Shown: in pieces, positions 38,415 through 48,963 of the stretch
How positions within the stretch are numbered: position 1 is the first letter of the stretch
Layout: each line of letters begins with the position of its first letter
Assembly: GCA_900554815.1 (NCBI GenBank)
Contig: USIO01000008.1
Location: forward strand, 1 to 56,940
Source of the DNA: an uncultured Clostridium sp.
Lineage (GTDB): Bacteria; Bacillota; Clostridia; TANB77; CAG-508
Direction of reading: 5' to 3'
DNA: 56,940 bases
Notes under the pieces: generated by a model
Told to the model about the DNA's origin: nothing
Databases searched by the model: none
The model's input: the letters and a program-made list of their open reading frames with translations, nothing else
Translations under genes and position numbers: made by a program

Positions 38415-39520
38415 TCTTCTCCTTTTTTTCTTGTTCCCCTTCTACAATTCCTTCGTGCCTAAATACATTAATAATTGTTTTGAAAAATATTTTTGTATCA
38501 AATATAAATGACATTTTTTCTACATATTCGCCATCTAGCTTTGCTTTAACTGGTATTTCTAATTCGTCCCTTCCATTTACCTGTGCCAAGCCTGTAAGTC
38601 CTGGTAAAATATCGTTTGCATGGTATTTATCTCTTTCTGCAATTAAATCATCTTGGTTCCATAATGCAGGTCTTGGTCCTATAATACTCATATCTCCTTT
38701 TAATATGTTAATAATTTGTGGAAGCTCATCTATGCTAGTTTTCCTCATAAATCCGCCAAATTTTGTAATATAGCTGTCAGCATTTTTTAGCATATGAGTT
38801 GGCATATCTTTTGGTGTGTCGCTTCTCATTGTTCTAAATTTGTATATATTAAAGTATTTCTTGTTTTTTCCAACCCTTTTTTGTTTAAAAAATACCGTCC
38901 CTTTTGATTCCAATTTAATTATTATTGCTATTATTAAAAATATCGGCATCAATAATATTATTGCTATTAAAGATAAAACAAAATCCATTAATCTTTTTAT
39001 ACATAGATATATTTTTTTTGCTTTCATTTTTCTCCTTTCTTTAATGCTCTCTATTATCTTTATTATCTTTATTATCTTTATTATAAAGCATGTTACTGCT
39101 ATTCCTAACATAATTCCTAATGAATCAATAATAACATCTTGTATTTGCCCTGCTCTTCCGCGGAATAAATAGTTGATGTATTTCATCTGTTATTGCATAT
39201 ATAATTCCTATTAGAGTACTTATAGCAATTTTTTTGGTTTCTGTTATATTATATGAGTTAGTGTAAGTAAATAAAAGGAGTCCTCCTAGAATGTAAATGC
39301 TTAAATGTGCTAGTTTTCTTGCTATTGGTTGTAGTATTTCAATTAATTCTTCTTTTTGTATATTATTAAATTCTTTTAAAATTGGTATGTATTCTATAAT
39401 AAATCTAATAGTATTTCCACTAGTATTGCTAGAAACTTCTGCTGGTTGGTGCGAAAATATAAATACAGTAATCATCCAAATAATTACAAGTAATAAAAGT
39501 ACGCTTCTATAAATTTTCAT
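38395..39520 (-). CDS. VanZ-like domain fused in frame to undecaprenyl-phosphate sugar transferase, one CGG +1 recoding site
   Basis: Residues 1-160 are a VanZ-like membrane domain (FIFSHQPAEVSS, then DEIHQLFIPGRAGQIQD). Residues about 172-374 are a complete bacterial sugar transferase that starts repeat-unit synthesis on undecaprenyl phosphate (KRLMDFVLSLIA, FKQKRVGKNKKYFNIYKFRTM, SIDELPQIINILKGD, PGLTGLAQVNGRD). Reading CGGA at 39157 as Gly 121 restores the VanZ motif LFIPGRAGQ, and the restored frame has no stop before the transferase. A strong AAAGGAG sits just before ATG 39029 (MKAKKIYL), so the transferase may also be made alone. The VanZ start overlaps the capD-like stop by 14 bases. 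Confidence 0.85.
39051..39086. repeat. Short 9-bp tandem repeat in the VanZ/transferase linker
   Basis: TTTATTATC repeated about three and a half times on the plus strand, encoding Lys-Ile-Ile repeats on the minus strand. Copy-number changes would keep the frame, so it alters length but not reading. Confidence 0.7.
39157..39160 (-). other. CGG +1 recoding site in the vanZ-like gene (CGGA)
   Basis: Context CCG-CGG-AAG. Skipping the C gives Ile-Pro-Gly-Arg-Ala-Gly-Gln, a conserved VanZ motif. The unshifted frame stops 11 codons after CGG. Confidence 0.93.
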
Positions 39521-41396
39521 GGTTTACTTCCTCTGGGTTTTTATATGTAGGTACTACTTCTTTCATAATTTCCTTTATATTCTCTTTGTTATAGTTTTCA
39601 TCATATTCCAATTTGCTTAATATGTCTAATTTTTCTTCTAATGCTTTCATTTCCAAATGCATTGGTTCAGATATAAATATTTTATCGTGCTTAGTTGCTG
39701 TTAAGCCTTCTTCTGCCATTAAAATTTCTTCATATAGCTTTTCTCCTGGTCTTAGTCCAGTTATTTTAATTGGGATGTCCACATCAGGCTCTAACCCAGA
39801 TAGTTTAATTATTGATACTGCTAAGTCATATATTTTAACTGGTTCTCCCATGTCTAATACAAATATTTCCCCACCTTTTGCATATGTTACCGCTTGCAAT
39901 ATTAGTTGCACTGCTTCAGTAATTGTCATAAAGAATCTAGTTATTTCTTTATGGGTTACTGTAACTGGCCCACCATTAGCAATCTGTTTTTTAAATAATG
40001 GTATAACAGAACCATTGCTTCCTAAAACATTTCCAAATCTAACCGCTGCAAATTCTGTATTGCTTACTTTGTTTTTAGCTTGTACAATCATTTCGCATAC
40101 TCTTTTTGAAGCTCCCATTATATTAGTTGGGTTAACTGCTTTGTCTGTGGAAATTAGTACAAATCTTCTAACATTATATTGGTCTGAACAATTTACTACA
40201 TTATACGTTCCAAAAATATTGTTTTTAATTGCTTCTAATGGGTTGTTTTCCATTAGTGGAACATGCTTATGAGCTGCTGCATGAAATACCAAGCTTGGCT
40301 TAAATTCTCGGAATAGTTCTTCTAGCCTTTTTTTGTCTCTTACACTTCCAACTAAAGCTACTATTTTTTCTTCTGGGTATTTTGATTTTAGTTCTAATTC
40401 TATATCATATAAATTATTTTCATAAATATCAAATATAATAAGTTGTTTTGGTTCATATTGCATAATTTGTCTGCAAAGTTCTGATCCAATAGAACCTCCC
40501 CCACCTGTTACAAGTACAACATCGTCTTTAATTAATGAACTAATATTTTTATTGTCAAGAACAATTGCATCTCTGCCTAATACATCTTCAATTTCTACAT
40601 TTCTAAAACTTTGCACAATGTTTTTATTTTTAATAATATCTACTGTACTTGGTAATATTCTAATTTTTGCTCCCGTTTCTTGGCATATATCTATTATTTC
40701 TTTTTTGTTTTTATTATCAATTCTAGAAATACAAAAGAATATTACTTCTACTTTATAATTTCTACATACTTCTTGAATTTTATATCTATCTCCTACTATT
40801 CTAACACCAGAAATTGCATAATTGAATTTCTCTGGATTATCGTCAATAATGCCAACAATATTGTAACTTTTTTGCATATCTGTTTTAATAATTCTAATTA
40901 CATCTTTTGTTGCTCTTCCAGCTCCTATAATTAATAAATTTTTTTGTGTTTTTGCACTAATAATTTCTGATTTATGAACAATACTATCTGTTAGAAATAA
41001 TCTAATAATTAGCCTATATGTAATCATAATAACAGAAACAAGTACACCTGCTAATAAATTAGATCTCGGTCCCATCATATCAATTTTAAATATGCTGCCA
41101 ATCATTGAAGTAATAACACAAGAAACCATACATCCAAAGCCATATATTAAATAATCTTTTCCATTTTCATATCGAATAATATTTTTATAGCTATCAAATA
41201 AGCTTAAAAATGTTTGGTATACGAGTATAGATACAATGATTGTATTTACAAGTATATTTGTATTTGTGCTTGTAAATATAGATAATGTCTCACTTTTAAA
41301 TAGTTCTACAAAAATGTAAGCAATTATTATTGCTAAAATATCAATTAGTCTAAGAATAAAATTTCTATGTCTTTTCATGAATTCTACAAATTTCAC
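39507..41396 (-). CDS. CapD-like membrane nucleotide-sugar dehydratase
   Basis: A 629-residue protein with four N-terminal membrane helices (about 15-135), a CoA-binding-like Rossmann domain (LLIIGAGRATKDVIRI) and a catalytic SDR domain (VTGGGGSIGSELCRQI, HAAAHKHVPLMENNP, STDKAVNPTNIMGASKR, FGNVLGSNGSVIPLF). This is the CapD/PglF/WbpM layout, making 4-keto-6-deoxy sugars from UDP-GlcNAc. A GTG start 7 nt after GGGG is favoured over the ATG at 41378. It is the first gene after the promoter at 41488-41516. Confidence 0.94.
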   Translation of the reverse strand: MKFVEFMKRHRNFILRLIDILAIIIAYIFVELFKSETLSIFTSTNTNILVNTIIVSILVYQTFLSLFDSYKNIIRYENGKDYLIYGFGCMVSCVITSMIGSIFKIDMMGPRSNLLAGVLVSVIMITYRLIIRLFLTDSIVHKSEIISAKTQKNLLIIGAGRATKDVIRIIKTDMQKSYNIVGIIDDNPEKFNYAISGVRIVGDRYKIQEVCRNYKVEVIFFCISRIDNKNKKEIIDICQETGAKIRILPSTVDIIKNKNIVQSFRNVEIEDVLGRDAIVLDNKNISSLIKDDVVLVTGGGGSIGSELCRQIMQYEPKQLIIFDIYENNLYDIELELKSKYPEEKIVALVGSVRDKKRLEELFREFKPSLVFHAAAHKHVPLMENNPLEAIKNNIFGTYNVVNCSDQYNVRRFVLISTDKAVNPTNIMGASKRVCEMIVQAKNKVSNTEFAAVRFGNVLGSNGSVIPLFKKQIANGGPVTVTHKEITRFFMTITEAVQLILQAVTYAKGGEIFVLDMGEPVKIYDLAVSIIKLSGLEPDVDIPIKITGLRPGEKLYEEILMAEEGLTATKHDKIFISEPMHLEMKALEEKLDILSKLEYDENYNKENIKEIMKEVVPTYKNPEEVNHENL

Positions 41397-41487
41397 TATT
41401 TATCCCCTTCTCTTGAATGTCTTTTTTGAATAAATACATTTTTTTATAATATAAAAGATTTTATCTTATTTTTTTTAGAATAGTTAT

Positions 41488-41516
41488 ATTATATATTCAT
41501 ACAAATAAATTGTAAA
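41488..41516 (-). promoter_or_regulatory. Promoter of the capsule operon
   Basis: On the minus strand, TTTACA (41511-41516), exactly 17 nt, TATAAT (41488-41493), about 90 bases upstream of the capD-like gene. The region between argS and capD is otherwise AT-rich and empty. Confidence 0.8.
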
Positions 41517-41627
41517 GTTTTTTAATAAAATTTTTAATTTATGGAATTTGAAATATAAAATTCATTATGTTAAAAAATCCAGTAAATCTCAATTTTTTGT
41601 ACACCCTTTTTTCTATTTTTAAAAAAA

Positions 41628-41649
41628 ATACATAACTGAAATTATGTAT
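41628..41649. terminator. argS terminator
   Basis: ATACATAA and TTATGTAT form an 8-bp stem with long A and T runs on either side, just past the argS stop codon. It separates the argS unit from the capsule operon promoter. Confidence 0.8.
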
Positions 41650-41662
41650 TTTTTGTATATAT

Positions 41663-43369
41663 TTACATTTTGTCTGGCATTTGCATTCCTAATAGATTTG
41701 CTCCTTCTTTTAATACTATTCCACAAGTATAAGTAAGCATCAGTCTTGCATCTTGTAGAGTTTTGTCTTCTACTATAATATGATGTTCATTATAAAAGCT
41801 ACTATAGCTTTGGCTTAAATTAATTAAATATCTAGCTAAAATAGATGGCTCGTTTTTTTCTATTGTTTGCTCTAGTATATTACTAAATGAGCTCAATAAA
41901 GTAATTGTTTGTATTGCTTCTTTATCTAAAAGTTTAGAAAAATCAATTTCATTAATATTTGGTATACATCCTGCTTTTTCCAAAACACTTTTAGTTCTTA
42001 CATAAATATACTGAATGTATGGTCCTGTTTCTCCATTAAAGTTTAATGCCTGGTTCCAGTCGAATATTTCATCTTTTATTCTGCTATTAGATAAGTCATT
42101 AAAAATAACTGCTCCTATTCCTACTTTTTTTGCAATTTCTTCTTTATTCTCTAGCTTAGAATTTTTTTCTTCAATAATTTGTTTAGCTCTTACAATAGCT
42201 TCATTTAGCAATTCTTCTAGTTTAATCATATTACCTTGTCTAGTAGACATTTTACCTTCTTTTAGTAAAACCATTCCAAATGGAACATGAATTAATCCTT
42301 TTATATATTTTTCATCTAAATCCAATAATTTTGCAACTTCAAATATTTGTTTAAAATGTAAATTTTGTTCATAAGATGTAACATAAATTGCTTTATCATA
42401 GTCATAAGTTCTAGCACGGTAGACTATAGCAGCTAAATCTCTTGTTGCATATGTTGTAGAGCCATTGCTTTTTTCAATAATACATGGTGCTGTATCTTTT
42501 CCTAGTTCAATTACTTTCGCTCCTTGTGATTCTACTAATTTTCCTGTTGATTCTAATTTTTGTATTATCTCTTGCATTTTGTCAGAATAAAAGGCTTCTC
42601 CATTCCAAGAATCGAATTTACTCCCTAGCATATCGTACACTTTTTGAAATTCCTTTAAGCTTAATTTTCTAAACTTGTTCCAGATTTCTAAACAATAAGG
42701 ATCTTTTTCCTCTAATTTTTTAAAATTGTCTCTACATGCTTCTAATACTGTTTCATCTTCTTTGCATAAATTATTAATTCTAATATATATTTTTGTTAAT
42801 TCATTTATTGGTTCTTTATCAATGTTGTATTCTTTCTCCCATCTTTTATATCCCTCTATTAGCTTTCCAAATTGTGTACCATAATCTCCTAAGTGATTAA
42901 TCCCAATAACATTGTATCCAAGCTTTTTATATATATTATATAGCGCTCCTCCAATTACAGTAGATCTTAAATGTCCTATATGAAATGGTTTAGCAATATT
43001 GGGAGCAGAATAGTCTATAACAATATTTTTTCCGGTTCCTATGTTATTACTGCCATATTTTTCTTTTTTATTATTAATTTCTTCCATTACAGTTTTTGCT
43101 AATGTTTGTTTATTAATATAAAAATTTAAATATCCATTAACAATTTCTATTTTTTCAATTATGTTGTTATCTACAATAATTTTTTCTTTTATTTCGTTTG
43201 CAATAAGTATTGGTGATTTTTTTAGGTCTTTTGCTAGCTTAAAACATGGAAACGCATAGTCTCCATGTAAAGTATCATTTGGAATTTCAATTGCATTTTC
43301 AATAATGCTTAATTCTATATTTATAGTATTTTTTATGTATTGTGCAATTTCAGTTTTAAAATTTATCAT
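41663..43369 (-). CDS. argS: Arginyl-tRNA synthetase
   Basis: Charges tRNA-Arg. The 568-residue class I synthetase has the HIGH motif in NIAKPFHIGHLRSTVIG, a KMSKS-like KMSTRQGN, and a C-terminal anticodon-binding domain (DALR type, about 450-568). At this length it is complete. It contains no CGG codon. Its place between an ABC exporter and the capsule operon is unusual; given the abnormal CGG decoding, its tRNA-Arg partners are of interest. Confidence 0.96.
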   Translation of the reverse strand: MINFKTEIAQYIKNTINIELSIIENAIEIPNDTLHGDYAFPCFKLAKDLKKSPILIANEIKEKIIVDNNIIEKIEIVNGYLNFYINKQTLAKTVMEEINNKKEKYGSNNIGTGKNIVIDYSAPNIAKPFHIGHLRSTVIGGALYNIYKKLGYNVIGINHLGDYGTQFGKLIEGYKRWEKEYNIDKEPINELTKIYIRINNLCKEDETVLEACRDNFKKLEEKDPYCLEIWNKFRKLSLKEFQKVYDMLGSKFDSWNGEAFYSDKMQEIIQKLESTGKLVESQGAKVIELGKDTAPCIIEKSNGSTTYATRDLAAIVYRARTYDYDKAIYVTSYEQNLHFKQIFEVAKLLDLDEKYIKGLIHVPFGMVLLKEGKMSTRQGNMIKLEELLNEAIVRAKQIIEEKNSKLENKEEIAKKVGIGAVIFNDLSNSRIKDEIFDWNQALNFNGETGPYIQYIYVRTKSVLEKAGCIPNINEIDFSKLLDKEAIQTITLLSSFSNILEQTIEKNEPSILARYLINLSQSYSSFYNEHHIIVEDKTLQDARLMLTYTCGIVLKEGANLLGMQMPDKM

Positions 43370-43448
43370 TGTTGTTTCTCCATTTCAAAATATTAAAAAT
43401 TAGTATGCTTATAAAATAATTTTTAATAAGCTATAATTCTTGTTCAAA

Positions 43449-45133
43449 CTAGTATATTTTTTTAAATAATTCTTCCTGATGTTCTTTTATATATTTGTTT
43501 AGAAAATATATTGCTAAAATTAGTATAAATGTTGTTACAAAAAATGCTAATATTTCGTTAATATTTGTTATCATAAATAATATGGTTATTCCTATAATAA
43601 TTCCTATAAGAATCATGCTAAATATCATTGTCCACATTAAATTCATATTTTGCTTTACAACTGCATATTCTGTATCCCATTTTAATTTTGGTTTTTTTAA
43701 ATCTATTATTAAATTTAAAAAGCTTTGTATAATACTTAATAATGTTGAAAATATTAATACTATAATTAAATATAAAATTGGAACTGGTATTATAAGCCTT
43801 ACAATAACAAATATAATTAAATTCATTATAGTATTCATTATTACACTTGGTATAGTTTTATAGAGAAATTGTCTATAAAAAGAAAGTGGAATATATTTTA
43901 TAAATACTGCATTTGCTCCATCTCTTGAAACAGCTGTAACAGAAATATAGTTCATCATAGCGAAAAATTGTGTTATTCCTAATATAATTGCTACTATTAG
44001 AATTGCTGGTGTTGTTCCAATAAAACTAGCTAGGCTGAATGTATCTTCTCCGTGTTGTACTATTATTACTTCCTATTCCAGCTATTAATGCTATTAAAAA
44101 TATTATAGGCATTAATATACTTGGCAATATGCATTGTGTAAAATATATTGGATTTCTAAATAATATTTTTAATTCTTTTATTACATAACTTATACCTATT
44201 CTTTTTTGTCTATAAGCTTTTTGTGTATTTATTTTTTGTTTTTTTGTTCCTCCACCGCTTCTATTTCCAACTACTCCTTTTAAATATAATTTTTGTCCTA
44301 CTAAAATAAATATTGTATAAAATGCAGCTGTTATTATTACAGCTTTTAGTATTTCTAAAATACGCCCTAAAGTTTCCGAAATTGTTAAAGCATTTCTAAT
44401 AGGTTGCAAAGTAGGAATATATCCACTAAACATATCTGCCATTCCATTTGCTTCTACTAGTTTTAAAGCTATTTGTTCATCTGTTAAATCTCCTTGTTGA
44501 TTTAGCACAAATTGCATTCCTATAACAATTGCTATAATTAAAATTGTAGCAATTACCTGAAACTTGTCTTTATTTTTCGTAAGTTTTGCAAAACTCATAA
44601 TAATCATTACTAGTATACCAGCTATAACAATTGGCACAATTGGAAATATTAATAATGTAATTAGTGAAATAATATAATACAATATGTTTGCATTAGTTAG
44701 TATTCCATATATGGTAAGTGGAACAAGTCCAAACACAATTCCTACAACATATTCTGTAATAAGTATTACATTAAATTTTGCCATTATTATTTGTCTTGGC
44801 TTTATTGGAAAAGGTAATACATATTCTATATCATTAGAAAAGTAAAATATATTCATACATGAAGCAATAGACTGTATTAGAAATAGTAATCCTAAACTTA
44901 GAAAAAATAAGCTTAAAAATACCTGTTCTTGTCCGAATGGCTTTTAGGCTATTAATTATCCCAAAACTTAATGACCCAATAATCATACACAAATATATAA
45001 TTAAAAATCCATATAGTAAAATCCATTTTAAAGAATTTTGGTTCTTATTATTTTTGTTCTTTTTACTCTCCATGTTGGTAAAAGAGCATTTAAGGAAAAC
45101 TTTTGTTAGTGACCATACTTTACTTTTCATCAT
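43449..45133 (-). CDS. ABC exporter permease, two CGG +1 recoding sites
   Basis: A 560-residue integral membrane protein with about 12-14 hydrophobic segments, encoded directly after and overlapping (14 bases) an ABC ATPase gene. Conventional reading yields three fragments. Reading CGGA at 44932 and 44049 as Gly 67 and 361 joins them: the first join gives SLKAIGQEQVFLSLFFLSLG and the second TTGEDTFSLASFIGTTPA, each continuing a membrane-protein pattern. FSNDIEYVLPFPIKPRQI is typical of large ABC-2 type permeases of Bacillota. The exported substrate is unknown. Confidence 0.88.
44049..44052 (-). other. CGG +1 recoding site, ABC permease site 2 (CGGA)
   Basis: Context ACA-CGG-AGA. Skipping the C gives Thr-Thr-Gly-Glu-Asp-Thr and connects two membrane regions. 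The unshifted frame stops eight codons after CGG. Confidence 0.9.
44932..44935 (-). other. CGG +1 recoding site, ABC permease site 1 (CGGA)
   Basis: Context ATT-CGG-ACA. Skipping the C gives Ala-Ile-Gly-Gln-Glu-Gln-Val-Phe-Leu and a membrane helix. The unshifted frame gives a fragment of 99 residues. Confidence 0.9.
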
Positions 45134-45848
45134 CTGTTAACTCCAAAAACAATTCTTCTAGTGAAACATTTTCCTTAAATTTTTCTTTCATTTCGCTATA
45201 TGTACCAACAAAAATAAGTTTTCCTTTATTAATAATTCCAATTCTATCACACAATTTTTCTGCTACCTCTAAAACATGTGTAGAAAAAAATACAGAATTT
45301 CCCTCTTTAGTGTGTTTCCTCATCATTTCTTTTAGGTCGTAAGATGATTTTGGGTCTAGTCCGGTCATTGGCTCATCCAAAATCCAGTTTTTAGGATTAT
45401 TTAATAATACACCACAAATAATAATTTTCTGTCTCATTCCATGAGAATATGTTTGCATTTGATTTTGTAGCACATCATGAATTTCAAATTTATTTGTTAA
45501 TTCTTCTATTCTTTTTTTCCTTAGTTCTTCTGGGATTTCATAAATATCTGCAATAAAATTTAAATATTCTATTCCCTTTAATCTTAAAAACATGTCTGGG
45601 CTATCTGGAACAAATCCAAAGTTTTGCTTAGCCTCCAAGCTTTGTGTTTTTATGCTTTTACCATCAATTAAAACATCCCCTTCATCAGGGTTTAAAATTC
45701 CTGTTATCATTTTAATTGTTGTTGTTTTTCCTGCACCGTTTGGTCCTAAAAATCCAAAAATTTCTCCGTTTTTAATTGTTAAGTTTAATTGGTCTACCGA
45801 TTTTTTGTCCTTTACATAAGATTTTGATAAATTTTGTATTTCTATCAT
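45120..45848 (-). CDS. ABC transporter ATP-binding protein
   Basis: A 242-residue ATPase with Walker A GPNGAGKTTTIKMI, Q-loop FGFVPDSPDMF, a signature variant YSHGMRQKI, Walker B NWILDEPMTGLDP and a switch His in FFSTHVLE. It overlaps the permease start and forms one exporter with it. No CGG codon occurs in frame, although several CGG triplets occur out of frame. Confidence 0.95.
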   Translation of the reverse strand: MIEIQNLSKSYVKDKKSVDQLNLTIKNGEIFGFLGPNGAGKTTTIKMITGILNPDEGDVLIDGKSIKTQSLEAKQNFGFVPDSPDMFLRLKGIEYLNFIADIYEIPEELRKKRIEELTNKFEIHDVLQNQMQTYSHGMRQKIIICGVLLNNPKNWILDEPMTGLDPKSSYDLKEMMRKHTKEGNSVFFSTHVLEVAEKLCDRIGIINKGKLIFVGTYSEMKEKFKENVSLEELFLELTDDEK

Positions 45849-45893
45849 TTTTTGTATTTTCCTTTCAAATAGAATATAGCTCTTTATCTTTAA

Positions 45894-46625
45894 TTATTTA
45901 AAAATATCCATCATTTCTTGTGATTCTTTTTTATTATTTTTGTTTATAAAATATATAGAAATTCCAGTTATTACAAAAGTTATTGCATAAATTGCAATAG
46001 ATATATGCCAGTTACCTCTTGTTAATGTGTCACCAGCCAGAGTAGAAGAAATAACAGAAGGGAATCTAGCTAATGTTGCAATTAATATAAACCTAATAGG
46101 TTTTATTGGTAGCAATGCTCCAATATATGTTAATAAATCTTTTGGAGTACCCGGAATTAAAAATAATATAATCATAACTGTTTCTATTGTGCTTGTTTTT
46201 TTCAATAATTTGCTATTTTCTATTTTATCAATTTTTTCTTTTGAGAAAAAATTGTATAAAAAGCTTTTCCCTAGCTTTGCTGTTAAAAAATAGATTCCTG
46301 ATGTTGTAATAAATACACATATAAGAATAAATAATGCTCCTCCCCATGCTCCATAACACATTCCAGCCAAAACTTCTAGTGGTTCACCTGGTAATATAAT
46401 TAACAAAATTTGAGCTAGCTGTAATCCAAAAAGCAAAAGTACTCCTCCAAATCCCATTTCTCTTATTTGGTCTTTAAATTCAATTCTACCTGTTTGAGTT
46501 GATAAATTCATTATTAGAGGAAACAGTCTAATAACTAATATTGTTGCAATAATTGCAAAAACAATAAAAAATATTAATCTGCCTATAAATGCTTTATTTT
46601 TAAATTTGCTTTCTTTATTTTTCAT
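45894..46625 (-). CDS. VTT-domain (TVP38/TMEM64 or DedA-like) membrane protein
   Basis: A 243-residue protein with about six hydrophobic segments. The motif ILPGEPLEVLAGMCYGAWGG and FLIPGTPKDLLTYIGALLPI match the VTT (SNARE-associated Golgi) domain. Family members include flippases for undecaprenyl phosphate or phospholipids, which would suit a polysaccharide locus; the role here is inferred. Confidence 0.88.
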   Translation of the reverse strand: MKNKESKFKNKAFIGRLIFFIVFAIIATILVIRLFPLIMNLSTQTGRIEFKDQIREMGFGGVLLLFGLQLAQILLIILPGEPLEVLAGMCYGAWGGALFILICVFITTSGIYFLTAKLGKSFLYNFFSKEKIDKIENSKLLKKTSTIETVMIILFLIPGTPKDLLTYIGALLPIKPIRFILIATLARFPSVISSTLAGDTLTRGNWHISIAIYAITFVITGISIYFINKNNKKESQEMMDIFK

Positions 46626-46634
46626 TTTTTGTTG

Positions 46635-48938
46635 CTACATTACCTTTCTAATAACTGTTTTTAATTTTTTAGTTATTTTGCTCTTTTTTAATGGTTCCCA
46701 TAGTCCTATGCCTTTTAATGTTTTTACTGTTATACGGTAAAATGGATTTTTCCATAAATTTGATTTTAAATTAGCTGTTTTTATGTTAGATCTTCTATTG
46801 GTAATTCCTCCAACTGGTATATTGTATTTTCTTTCTTCAATTACATTATATAGCACTAGATATTGCTTGTATAGTTCTATGTCTTTTACTGTCTCTGGTT
46901 TTATTCTAGTTCCCTTGTTTATTAAATCGTGAAATTCGTTGTCTAAAGTTTTTACCATATTATCAACTGAAAATGATTTAGTAATTTTTTCTCTACAGTT
47001 TTCTTGCATTTTTTTATAATCTTTTGAATTTACAATTTCTATAATAGAATTTGCATATAACTGTATTTCTTCTTCTGAGTATTTTCTTTTAAATAAATCA
47101 TTTTCCGCATCTTGCATTAATGGTATTACTTTTCCAACAGTTTCATCTATTAATTCGCTTTGTCCTCCAACATCAGAAGTAATTACTGGAACTTTCATAG
47201 ATAATGATTCATATGCAGTAACTGCAAGCCCCTCTGAAAAAGAGCAAATTATTGTTATATCAGACATTTTATAATATTGTTTTGTTTGAGTAACATCTTT
47301 CATTCCCGTAAAAACAATGTTTTGAGTTAAATTTAATTGTTTTGCCATTTTTTGCATTTCTTGCATTTGTTCTCCATCGCCTACAACTAGTAAAATAAAG
47401 TTTTTGTCTTTCTTTAAAATTGCTTCTAATACTCTTAGCATAAATATTGGCCTTTTTATTTCTACAATTCTGCAAATAAACAAAATTACTTTTTTTCCTT
47501 CAAGTTTGCTTTTTGTTTCTTCGTCTGAGATAATTGTATTTTCTCTTTTAAAATCTTCTGAGTCTACACCAATATAAACTGTTTGCATATTTTCGTCTTT
47601 TCTTCCCATTTTTTCTGTCATTACTTTTTGAACAAAATTATTACAAGTATATGTTTTATCAACAATGTTAGAAACTGCTATTGATTCTCTTGCATATCCA
47701 CCATTTCTCCAGCTCCAGTCGTGTGCGTGAATATAATCTACAAATATAACATTTGGAAATTGTGATTTTAGCCAAGGTAGTGCGTAATATCCATAATAAC
47801 TATTTGTTTGCATTACAATATTAATCTGTCTTGTTTTTATAATATAATGAATAAAAGCTGCCCAATCTTTTCTATGTAAAAATGTAGTTAAATCAAATAT
47901 AGTTGCATGTTTTTCAAATTTTTGTCTCCATACATAATCACTAGGTTCAGTACTTATTATTGTTATATTATATTTTTCTTTGTCTAGCCTTGATATAAGG
48001 TCATAATTAAATTTATCTGCACCTCCAACATTAAACCATGGTACAATTAGTAATAAATTAATTTTACCATCCATTATATAGTTTAGTTTTCTATCCCAGT
48101 TAAATGTTTTTGGATATGTATAGTATCCATACCCACTAGATACAGGGTATTCTATTGCATCTATAAAATGTTTTATTTTTTTTGCTTGTCTCTTAATTAC
48201 TTCTGTTGCATGTTTATCTTTTTTCTTGTTTCCATTAATTGTGTTTCTAATACTTCCCTGTCTCTGTCTATACCAAAAACCATAAAAATTCATTTTAACT
48301 GGATATTTCCCTTTTTCCAATAAGCGTAGCCATAAATGCCAATCTTCATGTACATCTTGGTCTACTACATTATATCCACCTACTTCTAGTAAATCTTTTT
48401 TTACAATAAATGAGCTTCCAATAACTAGGTTTTCTTTTTTTTCTTGTTCAGAGTCAAACTCTGGTTTGTATAAAAATTCTTTTTTATCAAAATTTACACA
48501 ATTACAGTAAGCCCACGAAGCTGTTGGGTTAGTTGTTAATGTCCAATAACCACATTCTAGTAAAGTTGGGTCAATTACATCATCTGAATCTAACATATAA
48601 ATAATATCTGCTGTAGTTTTAGATATTGCTTCGTCTCTTGCAACTAGTCTTCCCTGATTTTTTTGGTTGTATATTTTTATTCTATCATCTTTTTCTTTTA
48701 ATTCATTTAATATTTCTTCTGTTCCTTCTTCTGTACTTCCATCATTAACAATAACCCACTCCCAGTATGGAAATGTTTGGTTTAAAACAGAATTTGCTGT
48801 TTGCATAATATAATCTTTGCAGTTATAATATGCAGTTATTATACTAATTAATGGTTTTTCTGTTGGTATTGTTATATTCTTATTTAAAAATTTCCCCGGT
48901 TCTAAAGTATAGTCAAAATATTTTTCTTCTATATTCAT
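46635..48938 (-). CDS. Two-domain glycosyltransferase (GT2-GT4 fusion)
   Basis: A 767-residue cytoplasmic protein. Residues about 28-270 are a family 2 transferase (PLISIITAYYNCKDYI, WVIVNDGSTEEGTE, YMLDSDDVIDP, DVHEDWHLWLRLL). Residues about 290-680 are a family 4 transferase (LLIVPWFNVGGADKF, CRIVEIKRPIFMLRVL, SFSEGLAVTAYESLSMKVPVITSDVGG). Such fusions add two successive sugars. It lies just downstream of the Wzm/Wzt exporter genes. Confidence 0.92.
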   Translation of the reverse strand: MNIEEKYFDYTLEPGKFLNKNITIPTEKPLISIITAYYNCKDYIMQTANSVLNQTFPYWEWVIVNDGSTEEGTEEILNELKEKDDRIKIYNQKNQGRLVARDEAISKTTADIIYMLDSDDVIDPTLLECGYWTLTTNPTASWAYCNCVNFDKKEFLYKPEFDSEQEKKENLVIGSSFIVKKDLLEVGGYNVVDQDVHEDWHLWLRLLEKGKYPVKMNFYGFWYRQRQGSIRNTINGNKKKDKHATEVIKRQAKKIKHFIDAIEYPVSSGYGYYTYPKTFNWDRKLNYIMDGKINLLLIVPWFNVGGADKFNYDLISRLDKEKYNITIISTEPSDYVWRQKFEKHATIFDLTTFLHRKDWAAFIHYIIKTRQINIVMQTNSYYGYYALPWLKSQFPNVIFVDYIHAHDWSWRNGGYARESIAVSNIVDKTYTCNNFVQKVMTEKMGRKDENMQTVYIGVDSEDFKRENTIISDEETKSKLEGKKVILFICRIVEIKRPIFMLRVLEAILKKDKNFILLVVGDGEQMQEMQKMAKQLNLTQNIVFTGMKDVTQTKQYYKMSDITIICSFSEGLAVTAYESLSMKVPVITSDVGGQSELIDETVGKVIPLMQDAENDLFKRKYSEEEIQLYANSIIEIVNSKDYKKMQENCREKITKSFSVDNMVKTLDNEFHDLINKGTRIKPETVKDIELYKQYLVLYNVIEERKYNIPVGGITNRRSNIKTANLKSNLWKNPFYRITVKTLKGIGLWEPLKKSKITKKLKTVIRKVM

Positions 48939-48963
48939 TTTGTTTTTCCTTTCTTTTTAGATT

